A stretch of 39,861 bases of DNA. Source: an uncultured Bacteroidota bacterium. Its GTDB lineage: Bacteria > Bacteroidota > Bacteroidia > Bacteroidales > UBA12077. This document shows, one piece after another, positions 1 to 6,096 of the stretch. Position 1 is the stretch's first letter. Each line of letters starts with the position of its first letter. A program made the position numbers and the translations under genes. Below the pieces are notes generated by a model. The model did not search any database. It saw nothing but the letters and a program-made list of their open reading frames with translations, and was not told the DNA's origin. The stretch is from NCBI GenBank assembly GCA_913055895.1, contig CAJXLE010000006.1:1-39861 (forward strand), in the 5' to 3' direction.

Positions 1-172
1 CCACCTCCTGGTCTTTACCGTTGAGCATCATGTACCTTTCATATTTGCCGGGGTTCAGTATACCCCTGCAGTCAAAGACATAACCCCCGCCATGCCCGCT
101 GGCATCGTAAGGGATTCCCCTTTTGTAGGAAAAACTTCTCACTTGTATGGTTAAGTTACTGGTTTGGTTCAT
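1..172 (-). CDS. RapZ C-terminal-domain protein (partial, 5' end only)
   Basis: Only the first 57 codons lie in the window; the gene continues past the left edge. The N-terminus contains SFSYKKGIPYDASGHGGGYV followed by FDCRGILNPG, which resembles the C-terminal domain of the RNase adaptor RapZ, found as a stand-alone or fused domain in Bacteroidota. The ATG at 172-170 overlaps the last 17 bases of the upstream kinase gene in another frame, so the two are probably translationally coupled. In E. coli, RapZ senses glucosamine-6-phosphate, and a kinase for amino sugars beside this domain fits a cell-wall sugar role. That role is inference, because the nucleotide-binding N-terminal half of RapZ is absent here. 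Confidence 0.75.
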   Translation of the reverse strand, partial: MNQTSNLTIQVRSFSYKRGIPYDASGHGGGYVFDCRGILNPGKYERYMMLNGKDQEV

Positions 173-1190
173 TGTATGAGATTTTATAATACATCAAACG
201 TTGCAATATCCGGTTAAGTTCCTGGTAATGGTCTATTCCCTGTACCCTCGGGTAGATGGTTTTCAGGTTGTTCAGGGCATAGGGTATGCTGCGTATGAAA
301 TGCTGCTTTTGTTCCTTCAGGCCTCTCAGCCCGTAGGCACCCAGTGTCTGGAGCACCCTCAGCAGGGCGATGGGATAAAAGAATTTCTTAAATTCCCGCA
401 CATCGATGGGTGTAAGCCTTCCTGCCACTTCCAGGTAGTAATCGACCATCTGCTGCCTGAGCTGATCAGGCAGTCCGGCCCGGGCCTGGTAGAGGAACGC
501 AGCCAGGTCGTATTGCAGGGGTCCTTCCCTTCCTCCCTGGTAGTCGATAAAATAGAGCCTGTCGTTATAGAGCATGATGTTACGCGACTGAAAGTCGCGG
601 TACATAAAATAATCCTGGTCGGTCTGACCGATCCACCGGGCCATCTCCTGAAAGTCATTTACCAGAGCCTCCTGGCTGTAATCGATTCCCAGGCGGTCGA
701 GGAATTCTTCGCGAAAATAATTCAGGTCATAGACCATTGAATGGTACCCAAACTGCCGGTAGGGGTGACAAATGGAAAAATCCATCTCTCTTCCGGCCAC
801 CACCTGTATCTGGGCCAGTCCCCGCAAAGCTTCCCGTATGCGTTCCCTCACCCCGGGTGTATTTTTGAAGCTGTCTTTCCCGCCGGTTATTACTGAGAAG
901 AGGGTGTTGTCGCCCAGGTCCTGTATGAGGTATACATCGTTACCGGGGTCGAACCCGAGCAATGCCGGCACCCGTATCCTTTGGCCGGTAAAAAAACGGG
1001 TCATCTCCACGAAGGCCCTGTTTTCTTTTTTATCGGGATTGTATACACCAATGGCTGTATGGCCGGGGCTTATCAACCTGTAATACTCCCGGTTGGACCC
1101 CGATTTGGGGAAAGGTTGGATTTGACGGACTTTTTCTCCGCACCATTTGTTGAATAAGTGGTGCAGGCCTTGTTGGTGGTTGGTGTTCAA
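156..1190 (-). CDS. AmgK-like phosphotransferase (aminoglycoside phosphotransferase fold)
   Basis: This 344-residue kinase-fold protein has the COG3178 signature. The catalytic loop reads YRDFQSRNIM, with the usual HxD histidine replaced by Tyr, and the metal-binding segment is FIDYQGGREGPLQYDLAAFL. The best-known family member, AmgK, phosphorylates N-acetylmuramate or N-acetylglucosamine at the anomeric position for peptidoglycan recycling. The substrate here is inferred. The start codon is TTG (1190-1188): a GGGAGAG ribosome-binding sequence lies just upstream, an in-frame TAA sits 18 bases before it, and no ATG is available before about residue 63. The following RapZ-domain gene overlaps its 3' end by 17 bases. 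A -7 box at 1265-1272 is the likely promoter. A MurU-type nucleotidyltransferase, if present, lies outside the window. Confidence 0.85.
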   Translation of the reverse strand: MNTNHQQGLHHLFNKWCGEKVRQIQPFPKSGSNREYYRLISPGHTAIGVYNPDKKENRAFVEMTRFFTGQRIRVPALLGFDPGNDVYLIQDLGDNTLFSVITGGKDSFKNTPGVRERIREALRGLAQIQVVAGREMDFSICHPYRQFGYHSMVYDLNYFREEFLDRLGIDYSQEALVNDFQEMARWIGQTDQDYFMYRDFQSRNIMLYNDRLYFIDYQGGREGPLQYDLAAFLYQARAGLPDQLRQQMVDYYLEVAGRLTPIDVREFKKFFYPIALLRVLQTLGAYGLRGLKEQKQHFIRSIPYALNNLKTIYPRVQGIDHYQELNRILQRLMYYKISYNEPNQ

Positions 1191-1264
1191 ATTCTCTCCC
1201 GGTTTTTAATGGATTGCCTGTTTTCTTTTGCGGTATGAATGATTATTTTGTCCCTGACGTTTCA

Positions 1265-1272
1265 CAAATTTA
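1265..1272 (-). promoter_or_regulatory. Bacteroidota-type -7 promoter box for the AmgK-like gene
   Basis: The minus strand reads TAAATTTG, an exact match to the Bacteroidota -7 consensus TAnnTTTG, 75 bases upstream of the TTG start. No clear -33 TTG element is visible at the expected distance, so this rests on the -7 box and position alone. Confidence 0.4.
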
Positions 1273-1349
1273 GGAATATCTGTTAATTTTATAGCTTCGA
1301 TCTTCAGATTTTATAAGATTATATTTTACATATTTAATTGGCCTTATGT

Positions 1350-1377
1350 AACTTATCCCGCCAGGGCAGGATAAGTT
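1350..1377. repeat. Palindromic REP-like hairpin
   Basis: The arms aacttatcccgcc and ggcaggataagtt form a 13-base inverted repeat with one mismatch around a very short loop. It lies between two divergent genes, so it is unlikely to end a transcript of either. The CCCGCCAGGGC core resembles short intergenic palindromes scattered through Bacteroidota genomes. The function is unknown. Confidence 0.55.
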
Positions 1378-1396
1378 TCATACGATTATCATTTAT

Positions 1397-1472
1397 TTAA
1401 TAATTCGGCCGTTTGGAACCTGCATGGAACAATCATGTCCTTGTTGTGTAGGTTACTGGATGCAGGTTTCAT
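1397..1472 (+). repeat. Dispersed 58-bp intergenic repeat, copy A (with weaker 5' extension)
   Basis: Positions 1415-1472 match the reverse complement of 27155-27211 with four differences over 58 positions (three substitutions, one gap). Weaker similarity, 18 of 24, extends back to 1397. The element ends in imperfect inverted repeats, ggaacctgcat and atgcaggtttc (10 of 11 complementary), and has an inner aacaa/ttgtt pair, so its transcript could fold into a hairpin. It has no coding potential. It resembles a small REP/MITE-like element. Confidence 0.75.
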
Positions 1473-1538
1473 TTTATCCTGTTAAGAATGAAAAACGCCA
1501 TTGCAAACAGTCATGGGTCCACCAGACCCTAATTTTTC

Positions 1539-1675
1539 AAATCCCGAAACCCGAGACCCATAATGCGAAAGCCCTAATCCAAAATCCAAAACCCGAAATC
1601 CAAAACTTCCAAGATATAAATCCCAAAACCTCAAAATCCTTAAGTCAAAATCCTTAAACCCAAATCCTTTAAACA
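1539..1675. repeat. Degenerate A/C-rich low-complexity array upstream of DPP IV
   Basis: About 137 bases are built from loose variants of aaatccaaaaccc and are almost free of G on the plus strand. The other strand is rich in short G runs such as GGGTTTTGGATTTTGG. Open frames here give only low-complexity peptides and are not called as genes. The array ends 8 bases before the DPP IV start codon, so it must form most of that gene's leader or promoter region. Confidence 0.65.
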
Positions 1676-1683
1676 TATTTTTT

Positions 1684-3870
1684 ATGAAAAGAATCATCTT
1701 CTACTTCGCCCTTGTGTTGATCCTTGCCCCTGTTGTGCATGGAGTTCAGGCCCAGGAGTCATTTGAAAAAATCACCCTGGAGGACATCTACAAGGAGAGA
1801 AAATTCAGCCAGAAATCGGTTCATGGCCTGCGTTCGATGGACGATGGCACCCATTACACTGTGGTGGAGGACAACGCCAGGATCGTTCGCTACAGTTATA
1901 AGACGGGCAACCAGACCGAGGTGATCTTTGATGCCGAAGATTACGATGCGATACCGGGTTTCAGACGCTATGAGTTCAGCCCCCGGGAGGACAGGATCCT
2001 GATAGCCACCCGGGTCAACCCGATCTACCGCCGTTCTTTTACAGCCGAATATTATGTGTACGACCGGCAGGATGAAACACTGGAACCACTGAGTGGTGAA
2101 GGAGCCCAAAGGCTGGCCACTTTTTCACCCAACGGAGCCAAGGTGGGTTTTGTCAGGGAGAACAATCTTTTCGTCAAGGACCTGGAAGAGGGCACGGAGA
2201 AGCAGATCACCCACGACGGGAAATACAACCACATCATCAACGGCACCACCGACTGGGTGTATGAGGAGGAATTTGCCATCACCCAGGGCTTCCACTGGTC
2301 GCCCGAAGGCGATAAGATTGCTTTTTACAAGTTTGACGAGAGCAGGGTGAAACTCTTCCACATGACGATGTACCAGGACAGGCTTTATCCCAACGATTAT
2401 ACTTTCAAATACCCCAAGGCGGGTGAAAAAAATTCCATTGTCCGGATATTTGTTTACCACCTGGATGAGGGCACCACCACCGAGATGGATACAGGTGAAG
2501 AGACGGATCAGTATATTCCCCGTATTAAGTGGACGCCCGACAACGATAAGCTTTGCATGATACGCATGAACAGGCTGCAGAACCAGGTGGAGATCATGCT
2601 GGCCGATGCGGCCGACGGCAGTTCGCAGGTGGTATACCGGGAGACCAATCCCTATTACATATCGCAGATAGGCGATGACTACCCCACCTTCATCAACGAT
2701 GGCCGGCAGTTCATCATCTACAGTGAGAAAAGCGGATACAACCACCTGTACCTGTATGACCTGGAGGGCAACCTGGTTCATCAGATCACATCAGGAGAAT
2801 GGGATGTGACCGGTTTTACAGGCTACGACGATCGGCAGGAACGGGTTTTTTACTCTGCAGCTAAGGAATCGCCGCTGCGCCGACATGTATATTCGGTCGA
2901 TATCGATGGCAGCGACGTGCGTAAGATTACCAGCAAAGAAGGCTGGAACGATGCCAGTTTCAGCCAGGGATACAAATATTATATCAACTACCATTCCACC
3001 GCCAACACACCACAGGTTGTCACCCTTCACAACAGGGAGGGTGAGCTGATCCGCACCCTTGAAGACAACAGCGGGCTGAACGACACGATTGAGGAGTATG
3101 GCTTCACCGACAAGGAGTTCATCAAGATCAACACCCCGTCCAGTGAATATGATTTACATGCTTACACCATCAAGCCTCCCGATTTCGACCCCGAAAAGGA
3201 GTATCCCCTTTTCATGTACCTGTATGGTGGTCCCGGATCACAGGAAGTTACCGACAGCTGGGGTGGCCGCATGGCCTGGTTCCAGATGCTGGCCCAGCGT
3301 GGTTATGTCATTGCCGTGGTTGACAACAGGGGTACCGGAGCCAGGGGGCAACACTTCAAGAAGATGACTTATGGTGAGCTGGGCAAATATGAGACGACCG
3401 ACCAGATTGAGGCGGCCCGGTATTTTGGTGACAAGCCCTATATCGATGCCAGCCGCATCGGCATTTTTGGCTGGAGCTATGGCGGTTTTATGTCGTCGAA
3501 CTGCCTTTTCCAGGGCCATGAGACCTTTTCGATGGCCATTGCTGTGGCCCCGGTGACCAACTGGCGCTATTACGATACCATATACACCGAGCGCTTCATG
3601 GGGCTGCCCCAGGAAAACCCCGAAGGCTATGATGAAAATTCACCCATCAACCATGTCGATAAGCTGAAGGGCGATTACCTGCTTATTCACGGTACAGGCG
3701 ATGACAACGTGCATTTCCAGAATTCGATAGAGCTGGCTGAAGAGCTGGTGCAAGCCAACAAACAGTTCGAGATGCAGTTTTATCCCGACAAGAACCATGG
3801 CATATACGGGGGCAATACCACGTTCCATCTTTATACGCGCATGACACGTTTTATAGAGGAAAACCTTTAA
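1684..3870 (+). CDS. Dipeptidyl peptidase IV, S9 family, secreted
   Basis: This exported serine exopeptidase removes Xaa-Pro or Xaa-Ala dipeptides from peptide N-termini. The 728 residues begin with a signal peptide ending near VQAQ (residue 24). An eight-bladed beta-propeller domain follows, containing DWVYEEEF at residues 190-197; its Glu195-Glu196 match the double Glu that binds the substrate amino group in DPP IV. The C-terminal alpha/beta hydrolase domain has the nucleophile motif GWSYGG (Ser598), Asp673 in HGTGDDNVHF and His705 in KNHG. The spacing is close to human DPP4 (Ser630, Asp708, His740). The enzyme is expected to act in the periplasm or at the outer membrane in peptide uptake. 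The TAA stop overlaps the stop of the convergent gene at 3867-4265. Confidence 0.96.
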   Translation: MKRIIFYFALVLILAPVVHGVQAQESFEKITLEDIYKERKFSQKSVHGLRSMDDGTHYTVVEDNARIVRYSYKTGNQTEVIFDAEDYDAIPGFRRYEFSPREDRILIATRVNPIYRRSFTAEYYVYDRQDETLEPLSGEGAQRLATFSPNGAKVGFVRENNLFVKDLEEGTEKQITHDGKYNHIINGTTDWVYEEEFAITQGFHWSPEGDKIAFYKFDESRVKLFHMTMYQDRLYPNDYTFKYPKAGEKNSIVRIFVYHLDEGTTTEMDTGEETDQYIPRIKWTPDNDKLCMIRMNRLQNQVEIMLADAADGSSQVVYRETNPYYISQIGDDYPTFINDGRQFIIYSEKSGYNHLYLYDLEGNLVHQITSGEWDVTGFTGYDDRQERVFYSAAKESPLRRHVYSVDIDGSDVRKITSKEGWNDASFSQGYKYYINYHSTANTPQVVTLHNREGELIRTLEDNSGLNDTIEEYGFTDKEFIKINTPSSEYDLHAYTIKPPDFDPEKEYPLFMYLYGGPGSQEVTDSWGGRMAWFQMLAQRGYVIAVVDNRGTGARGQHFKKMTYGELGKYETTDQIEAARYFGDKPYIDASRIGIFGWSYGGFMSSNCLFQGHETFSMAIAVAPVTNWRYYDTIYTERFMGLPQENPEGYDENSPINHVDKLKGDYLLIHGTGDDNVHFQNSIELAEELVQANKQFEMQFYPDKNHGIYGGNTTFHLYTRMTRFIEENL

Positions 3871-4265
3871 AAACCTGTTGCTCGCTTTTCTTTTCTCCAG
3901 TCCAGGAAATTCAGCAGTATGGAGAGGAGCAAAACCACCAGGAAGACGCCTCCGGTTGCTGTGTCCACCAGGGTGGATGAGAAATCCACCGGGAGAAAGC
4001 GCTCCAGGAGGTATTCGATGTAGGAGGCAGGCAGGTTGTTTTCGCCCAGCCGGTTTAGCACCTGGAAGTGCCAGTCGGTGAGGGGGCAGTATCCCAGCCC
4101 GTAGAAGAGTCCCAGCAGGAACCATGAGCTGCCCGTCAGCACAAGAGTTACGAGGTTCAGCTTGCGTGTTTTTTTCCATATCCACCCAAGGGCATTGAAA
4201 AGGGTCAGGGAGCCGTGGAACACCACGAAAAACCAGTCGATTGTATGCAGGAAGAAATGGTCCAT
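3867..4265 (-). CDS. Small multi-span membrane protein, DUF2784-like
   Basis: This 132-residue protein has about four hydrophobic segments: residues 8-25, 38-57, a weaker one in the middle, and one near 103-120. It carries a central GLGYCPLTDWHFQVLNRLG followed by LPASYIEYLL. A short CPLTxW stretch after a membrane span is typical of DUF2784 proteins, whose function is unknown; I make that assignment from memory of the motif. The C-terminus is basic (DWRKEKRATGF). The stop codon overlaps that of the convergent DPP IV gene. A longer overlapping minus-strand frame at 3640-4185 lacks membrane-protein features and runs into DPP IV, so I prefer this one. It ends a run of minus-strand genes downstream of mgsA. 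Confidence 0.75.
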   Translation of the reverse strand: MDHFFLHTIDWFFVVFHGSLTLFNALGWIWKKTRKLNLVTLVLTGSSWFLLGLFYGLGYCPLTDWHFQVLNRLGENNLPASYIEYLLERFLPVDFSSTLVDTATGGVFLVVLLLSILLNFLDWRKEKRATGF

Positions 4266-4425
4266 GGTTGGTTTGTCAAGTGCCCTGGTGGTGACAGGTG
4301 CCTGTATTTAAGAAATCCCTGAGGACTGAAAAAGGTTTTTCCTTTTGGCCAGCCCGGGATTGCTTGATGATGTTTTCTCTCAATTGCTGGAGTTAGAAAA
4401 GATTGTGTCCAATAAGGGGCGCCTT

Positions 4426-4824
4426 TTACTTTTTGGTGAAGTTGTGCAGCAGGTGTCGTGCTGTGGATTTGTTGGTGGCCAGGGGTATTTCCCAGACGTC
4501 GCACAGGCGCATCAGGGTGGCGATGTCGGGATCGTGGGGGTGTTTGCCCAGCGGGTCGCGGAAAAAGAAAACCATGTCGAGCTTGCCTTTGGCCACGAGG
4601 GTTCCGATCTCGGCATCGCCACCGTATGGTCCCGAATTGTAGCGTATGATATTTGTAAGGCCGGTCTCTGCAATCTTCTGGCCGGTGGTACCTGTGGCAT
4701 GCAACTGGAATTCGCTCAAGACTTCCCTGTGGTCCATCACAAATTTGACCATGTCGGCTTTTTTCCCGTCGTGTGCGATCAGTGCGATGTTGCCTTTTTG
4801 TTTGTTTTGGTTGGAATTTTTCAT
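4426..4824 (-). CDS. mgsA: Methylglyoxal synthase
   Basis: This enzyme converts dihydroxyacetone phosphate to methylglyoxal and phosphate, a bypass of lower glycolysis that relieves phosphate limitation or sugar-phosphate excess. The 132-residue protein aligns along its length with E. coli MgsA. It has IALIAHD at 13-19, the phosphate-binding HATGTTG at 42-48, GPYGGDAEIG with catalytic Asp70, and PHDPD with His97 and Asp100. The first 11 residues are Lys/Asn/Gln-rich and are unlikely to be structured. The start is the ATG after an A-rich leader with no clear ribosome-binding site, as is usual in Bacteroidota. The protein is cytosolic, and no partner enzyme such as a glyoxalase is seen nearby. 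Confidence 0.97.
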   Translation of the reverse strand: MKNSNQNKQKGNIALIAHDGKKADMVKFVMDHREVLSEFQLHATGTTGQKIAETGLTNIIRYNSGPYGGDAEIGTLVAKGKLDMVFFFRDPLGKHPHDPDIATLMRLCDVWEIPLATNKSTARHLLHNFTKK

Positions 4825-5113
4825 TTGATTCTTTCTTTCTTATTATGGCACCATAAAAGTTAACCCGCTGGAACGGGCAGTTATCCTATGATTGTTATTT
4901 ATTGCATTTAAAGCGCATTGCACTCCCTGTCTGCCCTGCTGCAGCCACATTGTGTCCTTTTCATACATCCGCAGGGAGGGAGATTTGCTTTTGATATGTT
5001 GTAATCGTACTTGTTATGGGCGGACAGCCACGTGTGGCGCCGAAAATGGCCTGCGGTGCAGCGTGCAAGTTAAACAATTATCATTACAAACTCAAAGGCC
5101 TGGTGTTTGATTT
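4825..5113. other. Gap between mgsA and the DUF4249 gene, with short palindromes
   Basis: No convincing gene is seen. A 72-codon plus-strand frame at 4892-5110 is Cys-rich, starts without any signal and resembles nothing I know. Short inverted repeats are present: cccgctggaacggg near 4864, ctccctg/cagggag flanking about 4923-4977, and gccacgtgtggc near 5027. On the minus strand this stretch would be the mgsA leader, so a structured leader is possible but not shown. Confidence 0.4.
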
Positions 5114-5995
5114 TTATTCACCTTCTTTTACTATGGTCCGGGCATGGGTAACCTGGGAGACCCGAAAATAGCCAAGGGCCTGGGCCCCCTCGATGTTTCC
5201 GGTGGCATTGGCGGGTGGTCCGGAAAGGTCGAACGGGTTGCCCGACTGGTTGACAATGTTTTCGAGTCCATTCATGTATCTTCGGTAGCCTTTGCTGATG
5301 GTGTGCAGTTTCAGTCCCACGGTGTCGCCCGGCTGAAAATCTTCAAAAAAGAACAGGTGGTTGACCCGCCGGCCTTCAAGCTCCTCCTGGTCGGAATAGA
5401 TTTCCACCTCATCGATGGTGTCCATCAGGGCTTGTTGGTTCCGGTAAAGGTTCACCATATAGTAGTTTTGGATGTCTTTGGGTTCTTCACCGTATGCCGT
5501 AATATAGAGGATGAGTGAATCCATGGGCGAATTTTCGACATACAGGGGATTTTCATAAAGGACGGCCTCAATGGTATCCAGGACCATACCGGGGATCATT
5601 GTTTCACTGGCCTGGTAGTGGGTTCGTTGGTTGATGGGCTCCTGCAGCCGGATGTCGAGGGTATAGGACTGCCCGGGCTGGCCGGCAAAGGGTTTGGTTG
5701 AGAGGTATAAGCCGTCCTGGTTGGGGGATTCTTCATAAGCAAAGGTATCCCGGGGGCTGACAAGTTTCACGCTGGCACCTGGGACGCCCGGTGTGGATTG
5801 GTTGCTGAAATAATCGGCCGAGGTGGTGAGTCGCACCTGGTGGCGTTGGTATTCGCTGGTCAGGGAGCCTTCTACCACCAGCAGTTGCGGCACTTCTTCG
5901 ATTTCCCATTCGATCTGTTCATCTTCGCAACCTGCCGTAAGAGCGACCAGCCATGCCAGCACAAGTGCTATGAACATGAACATCCTTCCTGCCAT
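5114..5995 (-). CDS. DUF4249 outer-membrane-associated lipoprotein
   Basis: This predicted lipoprotein has the signal MAGRMFMFIALVLAWLVALT followed by AGC, with lipobox Cys23. The mature part opens with acidic residues, then VPQLLVVEGSLTSE and PGASVKL, which fit the DUF4249 family. DUF4249 genes typically follow a TonB-dependent receptor, as here, and probably encode an accessory surface lipoprotein; the ligand is unknown. The start is uncertain. The frame is open upstream, and another ATG at 6097 overlaps the receptor's TAA as TAATG. That start would add 34 residues before the signal peptide, so 5995 is preferred on signal-peptide grounds while 6097 is favoured by coupling. About 293 residues are encoded from the chosen start. 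Confidence 0.85.
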   Translation of the reverse strand: MAGRMFMFIALVLAWLVALTAGCEDEQIEWEIEEVPQLLVVEGSLTSEYQRHQVRLTTSADYFSNQSTPGVPGASVKLVSPRDTFAYEESPNQDGLYLSTKPFAGQPGQSYTLDIRLQEPINQRTHYQASETMIPGMVLDTIEAVLYENPLYVENSPMDSLILYITAYGEEPKDIQNYYMVNLYRNQQALMDTIDEVEIYSDQEELEGRRVNHLFFFEDFQPGDTVGLKLHTISKGYRRYMNGLENIVNQSGNPFDLSGPPANATGNIEGAQALGYFRVSQVTHARTIVKEGE

Positions 5996-6096
5996 GGCCT
6001 TTTTCTTTTGCTGTATAACGCCCGGCCAACGACTGTTGGCTGTTGTCTTTTCTGTTGCTGTATTTTTTACCCCCATGGTATTGTTTTTATAGGTCA

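Noticed and set aside
1482-1697. 71-codon minus-strand frame in the A/C-rich array
   Set aside because: The product is a Phe/Gly/Leu low-complexity peptide that only reflects the repeat.
3640-4185. 181-codon minus-strand frame overlapping DPP IV
   Set aside because: Its Pro/Arg-rich composition is that of a shadow frame; the overlapping 3867-4265 frame encodes a plausible membrane protein.
4892-5110. 72-codon plus-strand frame between mgsA and the DUF4249 gene
   Set aside because: It is Cys-rich and low in typical coding character, has no ribosome-binding site or promoter, and crosses several palindromes.
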